This document shows, piece after piece, positions 7,428-13,770 of a DNA stretch of 18,154 nucleotides. The position numbers were made by a program, and so were the translations under genes. The notes below the pieces were generated by a model. That model saw nothing but the letters and a program-made list of their open reading frames with translations, made no database searches and was not told the origin of the DNA. Source of the stretch: Desulfobacteraceae bacterium (lineage in GTDB: Bacteria; Desulfobacterota; Syntrophobacteria; BM002); the NCBI GenBank assembly GCA_002899795.1, contig PPDG01000450.1:1-18154 (forward strand), read 5' to 3'. Within the stretch, counting starts at the first letter, position 1. Each line of letters starts with the position of its first letter.

Positions 7428-7447
7428 CTCTGTTTCTCTGTGGTTAA
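7428..7447 (+). repeat. Half copy of the CGCAGAG-type intergenic repeat
   Basis: CTCTGTTT followed by CTCTGTGGT and TAA resembles the right arm of the inverted element at 15858-15950 (CTCAGCGAA, CTCTGCGGT, TCA) with CG changed to TG. It lies in the short gap between two convergent genes. Confidence 0.45.
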
Positions 7448-7471
7448 TTAATGGGGAAAGGTTTTCATATT

Positions 7472-8389
7472 TCAGAGTGCAAGATCCTTCTCCAGTCGCT
7501 GCCAGCGTTGGACATGTTCCCTCATGCCTGCCGCGTCAAGAATGCCTTTCTCGCTGACAAAACCGGTAATGAGCTGCCTGGGGGTAATATCGAAGTATAC
7601 ATTGTCGCTATGTTTCTCTTGCCGGGACCAGACTTCCCTGCCTGATTTGGACTCCAGGATACAGTTGTGGGAATCCATGGTGACGTTGATTTTGTAAGTG
7701 TCAGCAGCCACGAGAAAGTCGCGACCATGGGCATGTGCAACCAGAGCCGCCAGATAGGTTCCGGTTTTGTTGACCACCGACAGGTCACGTAAGACTGCAT
7801 CAGCTCCCACCAGCACCAGGTCGGCATCAGGGATGGCCAGACCCATTTGCGCATCGGTTATCATGCGGAGTTCAGTAACGTCAGCAGATAGGTTCTTGAA
7901 TAAACGACGTCCCTCCATTAAAGGACGGGATTCAGCGATGACAACCCGGCAGCCTGGAGGCAGTCCGTAGCGCAGGATTGCTTCCACTGTAGAGGAGTAA
8001 CTCAGGGTTACCACAGATTCGTAGTCTCGGGTAATGGTTCGTGTAGCCTCAACTTGCTGGTGGACGAACTCTTGCTGCAATGCCAATAATTCCTTTCCTA
8101 TAAGTACCCCTTGCCGTTTTGCTTCGCGAATGGAAAAGTCAGCATTGGTCTTCGCCAGAAACCTCTGAGCAAAGACAAGACTCCAATTACGGATGGGGGC
8201 CATGGATGGGCGCGCCTGTGTCAATGATAGTGCGGTTTGTTTGATAGTACGGGCCAGTTCCTTCAGGTCTGTTGACTCGCTCCGTTGGCAGACGGCCATG
8301 AGAATGCGGATGGCGGAACTGGCCAATTGGGCAGCGCCGCGACGGCGATCATTTACAATTTTTTCGATCTTCTTCTCAATCCAATCCAT
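7472..8389 (-). CDS. eIF2B alpha/beta/delta-family protein (sugar-phosphate isomerase-like fold)
   Basis: About 305 residues of the eIF2B/MtnA/ribose-1,5-bisphosphate isomerase superfamily. A helical N-terminal domain is followed by a Rossmann-like C-terminal domain with ESRPLMEGRRL, LVLVGADAVLRD and NKTGTYLAALVAHAHGRDFLVAADTYK. The key aspartate lies in VGADA. Where the isomerases have THCNSST-like sequence with the catalytic cysteine, this protein reads TLSYSST, placing serine at the cysteine position (about residue 130). It is therefore less likely to be an ordinary MtnA or R15P isomerase and looks more like the regulatory eIF2B-type members; the substrate is unknown. A GTG lies at 8395, but GAGG sits nine bases before the ATG at 8389 and only three before the GTG, so ATG is chosen. 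It lies 142 bases after the Nudix gene on the same strand. Confidence 0.85.
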   Translation of the reverse strand: MDWIEKKIEKIVNDRRRGAAQLASSAIRILMAVCQRSESTDLKELARTIKQTALSLTQARPSMAPIRNWSLVFAQRFLAKTNADFSIREAKRQGVLIGKELLALQQEFVHQQVEATRTITRDYESVVTLSYSSTVEAILRYGLPPGCRVVIAESRPLMEGRRLFKNLSADVTELRMITDAQMGLAIPDADLVLVGADAVLRDLSVVNKTGTYLAALVAHAHGRDFLVAADTYKINVTMDSHNCILESKSGREVWSRQEKHSDNVYFDITPRQLITGFVSEKGILDAAGMREHVQRWQRLEKDLAL

Positions 8390-8404
8390 AGGCACAAACC
8401 TCAG

Positions 8405-8525
8405 GGTGTCAGGTGTCGGGTGTCAGGTGTCAGGGAGGAGAAACAAAAAAGCCCTCACTCTATGCTCTATGCCCTATGCTCTATGCTTTTTTAAATCCGC
8501 AATCCGCAATCTACAATCTGCAATC
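8405..8525. repeat. Three successive 7-bp tandem arrays with different units
   Basis: Within 121 bases there are three heptamer arrays: GGTGTCA four times (8405-8432, one unit GGTGTCG); CTCTATG four times (8458-8485, one unit CCCTATG); and AATCCGC/AATCTAC/AATCTGC four units plus AATC (8494-8525). A run of six A's and one of six T's lie around the middle array. All fall between the eIF2B-like and Nudix genes. The pattern recalls the short tandemly repeated heptanucleotides described in filamentous cyanobacteria. Confidence 0.9.
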
Positions 8526-8531
8526 AACCGC

Positions 8532-8969
8532 CTAGCCATCCCCAATTACCCTCTCCAAAGTCTCCTTGAGGGCTGGGACCGTTTTCAGCTGGTCGATCTC
8601 TTCGGGCAGGATCCAGCGCATTTCTATATTTTCCCAATCGAGTCTGATCTTATCAGGTTCATGCACTGAAAAAAGGAAAGGATGCACACGCCAGGCACGA
8701 TCTTGAGCGTCGTCAACAATCTCAAGGGGCTTCCCAGCTTTCACTAAAGTCACGTCTTGCTCACTAAGCCCGACCTCCTCAGCCATCTCCGAGTAGGCTT
8801 GCTTCAGAGGATCCTCGCTTTCCAAATAACCGCTAACCCCGGCCCAGTGTCCCTTATAGGTACCCACCTCACGGCTTCTTTTCAGCACCAGGATTTTGCT
8901 GCGGTGGGTTAGAAAGACAGTGACCACGTCTTGGAATTCACCCATTTCTTGTTGCTCAGCGGTGGGCAC
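8532..8969 (-). CDS. Nudix hydrolase-family protein
   Basis: A 145-residue protein with the Nudix fold. Nudix enzymes hydrolyse nucleoside diphosphates linked to another group. The N-terminal strand VVTVFLTHRSKILVLKRS leads to the Nudix region GYLESEDPLKQAYSEMAEEVGL at 47-68. The metal-binding EE pair (64-65) and E61 are present. The conserved arginine of the box is serine (S60), and the loop after G47 is one residue shorter than the G-x5-E consensus, so activity is likely but not certain. WILPEEI at 119-125 is the common late Nudix strand. The GTG start at 8969 has GAGG ten bases upstream; an internal ATG (residue 9) is a weaker choice. The substrate cannot be read from the sequence. Confidence 0.88.
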   Translation of the reverse strand: MPTAEQQEMGEFQDVVTVFLTHRSKILVLKRSREVGTYKGHWAGVSGYLESEDPLKQAYSEMAEEVGLSEQDVTLVKAGKPLEIVDDAQDRAWRVHPFLFSVHEPDKIRLDWENIEMRWILPEEIDQLKTVPALKETLERVIGDG

Positions 8970-8998
8970 GGAACTAAAACCTCAAAAAGGATGACTAA

Positions 8999-9012
8999 AC
9001 GGTAGACGGTAG
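8999..9012. repeat. Two-unit heptamer ACGGTAG
   Basis: ACGGTAG occurs twice back to back in the gap between the divergent Nudix and M16 genes. It shows the same 7-base period as the larger arrays and may be a minimal member of that class. Confidence 0.4.
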
Positions 9013-9117
9013 TGCAAAGCGTGATTACTATTTGAACACACTATAGGCATTGCTGCAAAGTCCAAATGAATTTTGGAAAGCGATAAGTGAGAAATGACTC
9101 CAGGAGGATTTGAAAAG

Positions 9118-11853
9118 ATGGCCAAAAGGATTTTTGTCTGCCTAGTCGTCTTGATGTTGAAATTCACCGTTCCGGCCTTCGCCCAGACGGAACCGCTGCA
9201 AATACCCGATCTTGAGTCCCTGGCTCTCCCTGAGGAAATGGCTGCCCGGGTGAGTAACGTGCTGCCATCAAAACCGGGTGACACCTTTGTGCAACTGCGA
9301 AACGGCATGACCGTCCTCATCCGAGAGAATCATGCCTCTCGGGTCGTCTCCACTCAGATACTAGTTAAAACAGGCTCTATATATGAGGACAAGTATTTTT
9401 TTGGTGGACTATCTCACTATCTCGAACACGTGGTTTCAGGCGGCAGCACAGCCTCATTCACTGAAACCGAAGCGCAGAACACCCTGAAGTCGCTTGGCGG
9501 AGCCAGCAATGCATATACCGGCTATGATCAAAGCGGCTATTTCATTAACACTACAGGGGAGCACTATCGGGAAGCCCTGCGGCTTTTGTTTTCTTACCTG
9601 TCTGAGAGCCTGCTGGAAGCGAAAGAGGTCGTGAGAGAAAAGGCGGTCATCCAACAAGAATTCAAGCTCGTAGAGACCAATCCAGGGCGACAGCTGTGGC
9701 AGTTATTTGCCCGGACGGCCTATCTCAAGCACCCTGTTCGTCATCCGGTAATTGGCTACGAGGACGTGTTCGTTACCATCAGTCGTGATGACCTCCTGGA
9801 CTACTACCGGCAGCGATATACCCCCCAGAACATGGTAGTAACTATCGTTGGGAATGTGCAGGCTGCCGAGGCTTTGAAGGCCGTTCTGGAGCTTAGCAAT
9901 AAGATGGTTCGGACTTTCAATCCACCGGTAGTCATAGAGACGGAACCAACCCAGACCACAGCAAGATGGGCAGAAAAGTCATTTCCTCCCGCCAGATTAA
10001 CAACCATGATGATTTGGTTCCACACCGTCCCCTTGAATCATCCAGATCTTTACCCTCTAGATTTAATGGCAATTATCCTTGGCCGGGGGCGAAGCAGCAG
10101 ATTCTACCTAGACCTCAAGGACCAAAAGGGTTTGGTCCTTTCAGTGAGCGCCTCCAGTTGGACCCCATCTTACGCTCCTGGGCTATTTAGTTTTTCTTTT
10201 AGCCTGGATCGCGACAAAGTTGAACCGACTCTGGCCGCTACCTGGGAAGAGGTGGCTCGAATAAAGAAAAATTTGGTGAATAAAAGCGAGCTGGAAAAGG
10301 CCAAGCGTCAGGTCATTGCTAATTTTACCTTCTCCAAACAGTCCGCATCTGGGATGGCCTCCAGTCTGGCCAGCTCTTTTGCTGCTACGGGTAACCCCTA
10401 TTTCGACAGTTTGTATGTTGAGAGGATCAAGGCCGTCGGTCGAGAGGATATCCGGCGGGTGGCCCAAACTTACCTGCGCCGGCAGGCGAGCACGGTTGCC
10501 ATTTTGTCTCCACCGCGCAATCAGGCCAAGGAGGCGGAAGCAGTGCTGCCGAGGACGGCAGGGAGAATAAAGAAAGTCACTCTCGACAATGGCTTGACCT
10601 TGCTGATGAAACGCAACCCAGCAGTGCCGATTGTGAATTTCCAGGTTTTCGGCCTTGGGGGACAAAGGTTCGAGCCAGGGAACCTGAAGGGAATTGGCTC
10701 TTTCACCATGGAACTTGTCACCAAAGGGACTCGGAGTAGAAGTAAAAGGGATATTTCCGAAACCATAGAAAAGTTGGGCGGTAGTCTGGACGCAGGCTCA
10801 GGGAGGAATACCTACTATGCCTCACTAGCTGTACTCAAGGATGACGCTGAAACCGGGCTGGAATTGCTGGCGGATGTGCTCCAGAATCCAAATTTTCCAG
10901 AAGAGGAAATCGAAAAGCAAAGGACAGATACCTTACTGGCCATCCGGCGGTTGGATGAAAGTTGGCAAAATGAAGTGGCCCGGGTTTTCCGTCAGCACTA
11001 CTATCGGCAGCATCCATATGGGAATGATATTATTGGCACCGGCGAGACGATCAAGAGCATGAACCGCGGGGACATAATGAACTTCTACCAGCAAACTGTC
11101 ATGCCTAACAATGCGGTGTTGGCAGTATTCGGTGATATTGAGCCTGAGGAGATGGCTGAAAAGGTGAAGTCTGCTCTCGGCAAATGGCGGCCAGGTAAAG
11201 TAGTTGAACCTGTCGTTTCTAACACCGTAGCGCCCCTCACTGCCAGTGAACAGGTTCGGAAAAAGACAGAAAAAGTCTCGGCTGCCATCTATCTGGGTAC
11301 CAATGGCATGACCTTGAAAGACCCTGAGAGGCCGACTCTGGATGTTATCGATGCGGTTCTCTCTGGTATTGGCTACCCAAGCGGCTGGCTGCAGGAGGCC
11401 TTGAGGGGAGGGGATCGAAGTCTGGTTTACGTTGTCCATGCCTTCCCTAACTCTGGTATAGATGGTGGCCATTTTGGCATCATCACCCAGACCACCATGG
11501 CCAACTATGAGAAGGTGGTTGAGATAATTCTGGAGAAACTGGAAAATATAAAGCAGAAGCCGTTGGACCCTGAAGCATTGGCGGCCGCCAAGGATATGAT
11601 TATCACCATGCACGAGATGAGTCTGGAGACTAATGATGGCCAGGCCCGCAGTGCAGCCTTAAACGAAGTGTTGGGGTTGGGATACGATTGGGATGCTCGC
11701 TACCCAGAGCTCGTTGAGCAAGTAAGTGCAGAGGAGGTCTTCACAGTGGCACGGAGGCTCTTTCAGCACCACTTACTTGTAAGCGCCATTCCAGAAAAGC
11801 CGGTGGAGGCACTTATCCCTCCTGAGCAAAAGCAGAGAATGCACGCGCAGTAG
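9118..11853 (+). CDS. Secreted M16 zinc metallopeptidase, two M16 repeats
   Basis: A 911-residue peptidase of the pitrilysin/processing-peptidase family that would degrade peptides in the periplasm. ATG at 9118 is chosen because CCAGGAGG lies ten bases upstream and a clean signal peptide follows (MAKRIFVCLVVLM...AFA, then QTEP). The in-frame ATG at 9094 would put that ribosome site inside the gene. The first half has the inverted zinc motif HYLEH (H100, E103, H104) and the distal glutamate E181 in AVIQQEF. The second half (from about residue 495) lacks HxxEH, and near its end has RSLVYVVHAF, the R-x3-Y motif of the non-catalytic domain. One active and one inactive M16 domain fused in one chain is the standard clamshell layout. 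It is divergent from the Nudix gene. Confidence 0.95.
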   Translation: MAKRIFVCLVVLMLKFTVPAFAQTEPLQIPDLESLALPEEMAARVSNVLPSKPGDTFVQLRNGMTVLIRENHASRVVSTQILVKTGSIYEDKYFFGGLSHYLEHVVSGGSTASFTETEAQNTLKSLGGASNAYTGYDQSGYFINTTGEHYREALRLLFSYLSESLLEAKEVVREKAVIQQEFKLVETNPGRQLWQLFARTAYLKHPVRHPVIGYEDVFVTISRDDLLDYYRQRYTPQNMVVTIVGNVQAAEALKAVLELSNKMVRTFNPPVVIETEPTQTTARWAEKSFPPARLTTMMIWFHTVPLNHPDLYPLDLMAIILGRGRSSRFYLDLKDQKGLVLSVSASSWTPSYAPGLFSFSFSLDRDKVEPTLAATWEEVARIKKNLVNKSELEKAKRQVIANFTFSKQSASGMASSLASSFAATGNPYFDSLYVERIKAVGREDIRRVAQTYLRRQASTVAILSPPRNQAKEAEAVLPRTAGRIKKVTLDNGLTLLMKRNPAVPIVNFQVFGLGGQRFEPGNLKGIGSFTMELVTKGTRSRSKRDISETIEKLGGSLDAGSGRNTYYASLAVLKDDAETGLELLADVLQNPNFPEEEIEKQRTDTLLAIRRLDESWQNEVARVFRQHYYRQHPYGNDIIGTGETIKSMNRGDIMNFYQQTVMPNNAVLAVFGDIEPEEMAEKVKSALGKWRPGKVVEPVVSNTVAPLTASEQVRKKTEKVSAAIYLGTNGMTLKDPERPTLDVIDAVLSGIGYPSGWLQEALRGGDRSLVYVVHAFPNSGIDGGHFGIITQTTMANYEKVVEIILEKLENIKQKPLDPEALAAAKDMIITMHEMSLETNDGQARSAALNEVLGLGYDWDARYPELVEQVSAEEVFTVARRLFQHHLLVSAIPEKPVEALIPPEQKQRMHAQ

Positions 11854-11857
11854 AGCG

Positions 11858-11892
11858 AATTTGAAATTTCGCATTTCCGCATTCCTCATTAG
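11858..11892. repeat. Degenerate 7-bp array after the M16 gene
   Basis: Five successive heptamers share an ATT core in register: AATTTGA, AATTTCG, CATTTCC, GCATTCC, TCATTAG. It begins five bases after the M16 stop codon. Confidence 0.55.
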
Positions 11893-11966
11893 CCTTCGGC
11901 GTCATGAGGTCACTACGCTTCGCTGTCATTTGTTGTAATAGGTGGAGGGCGGTGAGGAGATTTCGG

Positions 11967-12001
11967 ATTTGTCCTTCGGACTCCCACCCTGCGGGCGGGC
12001 T
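11967..12001 (+). repeat. Double-hairpin repeat element, copy 1
   Basis: ATTT is followed by GTCC-TTC-GGAC (a perfect 4-bp stem with a 3-base loop), then TCCCACCC-TGC-GGGCGGG (stem CCCaCCC/GGGcGGG with one A-C mismatch), then CT. It matches copy 2 at 13725-13759 at 32 of 35 positions. Two of the three differences are in the loops and the third is just outside the stem, so both stems are preserved. Confidence 0.8.
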
Positions 12002-12039
12002 ACTTATTTCTTGTCAAAGCCTGTGGTCAGTGATAAATT

Positions 12040-12140
12040 GGGGACAAAGGACCAAGAAGGTCTGTCGGGTTGCTGGCAGCAACTTTAGTGGGGCTACGAA
12101 AGCTCGTATCTTTGTAGAGTTAACGTGGCCCTATTTTTTT
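12040..12140 (+). ncRNA. Candidate structured RNA or terminator: hairpin cluster ending in T7
   Basis: Within about 100 bases are GACC-aagaa-GGTC, the perfect stem GTTGCT-ggc-AGCAAC (12069-12074 with 12078-12083), and CTACgAAAG (12094-12102) pairing with CTTTGTAG (12110-12117) around CTCGTAT. An outer GGGC/GCCC pairing leads into TATTTTTTT (12132-12140). It could be an intrinsic terminator for the M16 transcript, 240 bases downstream of the stop codon, or a small RNA gene. It does not match a class I can name. Confidence 0.35.
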
Positions 12141-12172
12141 CAACATCGCAAACCTGGTCCTTAAGGCAAGGT

Positions 12173-12195
12173 CAGTCCCGTCCGTGGCGGGATTG
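12173..12195 (+). other. Stem-loop upstream of the CooT gene
   Basis: CAGTCCCG (12173-12180) pairs with CGGGATTG (12188-12195) over eight positions with one G-T wobble and a seven-base loop TCCGTGG. No T-tract follows. Role unknown. Confidence 0.4.
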
Positions 12196-12208
12196 CCGGC
12201 AGAAGAGG

Positions 12209-12293
12209 TTTAAGGCACAAGGCGTGAGGTGCAAGGCATAAGGAGAGAATAAGTTTTCTTTTATTGTTTTTTCCCTGTGCCCTGTGCCTTGAG
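12209..12293. repeat. Two facing 7-bp arrays around a T-rich spacer
   Basis: The left array has units TTTAAGG, CACAAGG, CGTGAGG, TGCAAGG, CATAAGG (12209-12243). The right array has CCCTGTG twice then CCTTGAG (12273-12293). Since CCTTGTG is the complement of CACAAGG, the two can pair imperfectly around a 29-base A/T-rich loop. It ends 50 bases before the CooT start. Confidence 0.7.
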
Positions 12294-12343
12294 CCGTTCC
12301 CTTTGGGTCCGGATTCTTTACTTGATGTCAGGAGGTGAAAATC

Positions 12344-12529
12344 ATGTGTGAAGCCAACGCCTATCTGCTCAAGGGCGGCAAAGAGGAGCTGATTCTTGAG
12401 GCTGTAGACATTTTGGAGCACGACGAAGATGGAAAGATTCGCCTGGCAAACATCTTCGGCGACCAGAAGGTGCTGGATGCCAAGCTGAAAAGTATGTCAC
12501 TTGTCAATCATAAAATCATTCTTGAGTAA
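12344..12529 (+). CDS. CooT-family nickel-binding protein
   Basis: A 61-residue protein beginning MCEANAYLLKGGKEELILEA and ending KSMSLVNHKIILE. Length, the Met-Cys N-terminus and the small beta-barrel-like pattern match CooT, the dimeric protein of the Rhodospirillum rubrum carbon monoxide dehydrogenase locus. There the cysteine after the initiator methionine contributes to Ni(II) binding. The ATG at 12344 is chosen because GGAGG lies eight bases upstream and because it puts cysteine at position 2; a GTG three codons earlier overlaps that ribosome site. No carbon monoxide dehydrogenase or other nickel gene is in the window, so its partner is unknown. CooT-like proteins are also found away from coo operons. 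Confidence 0.85.
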   Translation: MCEANAYLLKGGKEELILEAVDILEHDEDGKIRLANIFGDQKVLDAKLKSMSLVNHKIILE

Positions 12530-12567
12530 GGGACAAGGAAGCTCTCGCCCGCTCCCCTTCGCCTAGG

Positions 12568-12585
12568 CTCTGTGATCTCTGTGAG
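12568..12585 (+). repeat. Half copy of the CGCAGAG-type intergenic repeat
   Basis: CTCTGTGAT followed by CTCTGTGAG are two 9-base units like the right arm of the 15858-15950 element (CTCTGCGAT, CTCAGCGAA). They lie between the CooT gene and the end of glpX. Confidence 0.45.
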
Positions 12586-12598
12586 AGAGGATTGGTGT

Positions 12599-13612
12599 TT
12601 AGATTTCGACTTCGCGGGCTTCGGTCCGGGAAGGAATTGTCTTGATGTCCAGGTGATGGTGGGCAGTGACATAGCGGACCGTTGTGGTCTTGGCGCGCAT
12701 AGCTACTGAATGGCTAATGGCGACATTGCCCTCATAGCGAACACCACGCAGGAAGTCGCCTCCGGTGATGCCGGTGGCACAAAATATAATACTGTCCCCT
12801 CTCGCCAAATCTTCGGTGTCGTAGACTTTGTCAAAATCGTCTTCCGAGTAACCCATATCCAGAATTTTCTGTCGTTCTTCATCGTCCCGTGGCCAAATTT
12901 TAACCTGCATCTCTCCCCCTAGACATTTCAGGGCGGCAGCAGCGAGGACCGCCTCGGGGGAACCACCTATACCAAATAGGATGTTCACGCCTGAATCCTC
13001 AATGGCAGTGGAGATGGCCCCGGCAACGTCACCGTCGCTGATAAGCTTGATCCGCGCACCAGCATCTCGAACCTGCTCTATGATCTCCGAGTGGCGGGGA
13101 CGGTCAAGTACTATGGCGGTCAACTCTCGGGTGCGGGCGCCGGAAGCTTTGGCCACCCGCTCCAGATTAGCCTGCACTGAATCATTGATGTCAATGCTTC
13201 CCTTGGCCCCGGGGCCCACGGCTATCTTGTTCACATAATAGCTGGGCAAGGAGGCGAGAGTTCCCTGATTTCCCACAGCTATTACTGCGATGGCATTTGG
13301 CAGTCCCTTGGAAGTAAGAGTTGTGCCATCAATCGGATCCACGGCAATGTCTACCTTGGGGTCTCGCAAGCCGCCGCCGCCCACCTTCTCACCGATGTAG
13401 AGCATGGGGGCCTTGTCCTTTTCCCCCTCCCCGATGATGATGGTGCCGCGGATGCTAACGAGATCCAGCATGCCACGCATGGCGTCCACCGCTGCCTGGT
13501 CGGCCGCTTCTTTATCTCCTCTTCCCATCCAACGGCTGGCCTTGAGGGCAGCTGCTTCAGTGACTCTGATAAATTCCAAGGTGACTTCTCGACCTATGTC
13601 GATCACTGGCAT
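12599..13612 (-). CDS. glpX: Class II fructose-1,6-bisphosphatase
   Basis: A 337-residue GlpX-type phosphatase that converts fructose 1,6-bisphosphate to fructose 6-phosphate in gluconeogenesis. The lithium-sensitive phosphatase metal motif DPIDGT is at 92-97 and GEGEKDK is at 61-67. The later segments AISTAIEDSGVNILFGIGGS and IIFCATGITGGDFLRGVRY are typical of the family, and the length equals E. coli GlpX. The ATG at 13612 has GGAGGAG just upstream. It follows the aldolase gene on the same strand by 158 bases, so the two consecutive steps are probably co-expressed, although the gap holds a repeat array and a double hairpin. Confidence 0.97.
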   Translation of the reverse strand: MPVIDIGREVTLEFIRVTEAAALKASRWMGRGDKEAADQAAVDAMRGMLDLVSIRGTIIIGEGEKDKAPMLYIGEKVGGGGLRDPKVDIAVDPIDGTTLTSKGLPNAIAVIAVGNQGTLASLPSYYVNKIAVGPGAKGSIDINDSVQANLERVAKASGARTRELTAIVLDRPRHSEIIEQVRDAGARIKLISDGDVAGAISTAIEDSGVNILFGIGGSPEAVLAAAALKCLGGEMQVKIWPRDDEERQKILDMGYSEDDFDKVYDTEDLARGDSIIFCATGITGGDFLRGVRYEGNVAISHSVAMRAKTTTVRYVTAHHHLDIKTIPSRTEAREVEI

Positions 13613-13675
13613 TTTCTCCTCCGTGCCTTACCAATGATGTTTCGGCAACAGCAATAAGATTGATCAACAGACTAG

Positions 13676-13724
13676 TATCCAGAATCTACAATCTTCAATC
13701 AACAATCTGAAATCTCAAACCGGG
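13676..13724. repeat. 7-bp array AATCTNC between aldolase and glpX
   Basis: Seven heptamers in register: TATCCAG, AATCTAC, AATCTTC, AATCAAC, AATCTGA, AATCTCA, AACCGGG. The unit is the same as in the array at 8494-8525. It directly abuts copy 2 of the double-hairpin element. Confidence 0.8.
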
Positions 13725-13759
13725 AACCCGCCCGAAGGGTGGGAGTCCGCAGGACAAAT
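13725..13759 (-). repeat. Double-hairpin repeat element, copy 2
   Basis: Read on the minus strand this is ATTT, GTCC-TGC-GGAC, TCCCACCC-TTC-GGGCGGG, TT. It matches copy 1 (11967-12001) at 32 of 35 positions with both stems intact. It starts 12 bases after the aldolase stop codon, so it would be transcribed as part of an aldolase-glpX message. Confidence 0.8.
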
Positions 13760-13770
13760 CTAAAAACATC

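Larger units (their letters stand above)
11854..12343. other. 490-bp repeat- and hairpin-rich spacer
   Basis: No credible coding sequence was found here. In order it contains: a heptamer-register array (11858-11892); small GCCTTCGGC-type hairpins; a double-hairpin element (11967-12001); a dense hairpin cluster ending in T7 (12040-12140); another hairpin (12173-12195); and two facing heptamer arrays (12209-12243 and 12273-12293) just before the CooT gene. Confidence 0.7.

Noticed and set aside
8193..8669. Plus-strand frame of 158 codons spanning the eIF2B-Nudix gap
   Set aside because: Its sequence is made by the heptamer arrays (for example ALCSMPYALC and RNLQSAI stretches) and by antisense of two well-supported genes.
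10933..11613. 226-codon minus-strand frame
   Set aside because: It lies wholly antisense to the second half of the M16 peptidase and shows no recognisable domain.
11904..12164. 86-codon plus-strand frame after the M16 gene
   Set aside because: It runs through the double hairpin and hairpin cluster, is rich in Arg/Cys/Trp, and has no family resemblance; treated as non-coding.
12161..12421. 86-codon minus-strand frame over the facing heptamer arrays
   Set aside because: The protein is dictated by the repeats and by antisense of the CooT gene.
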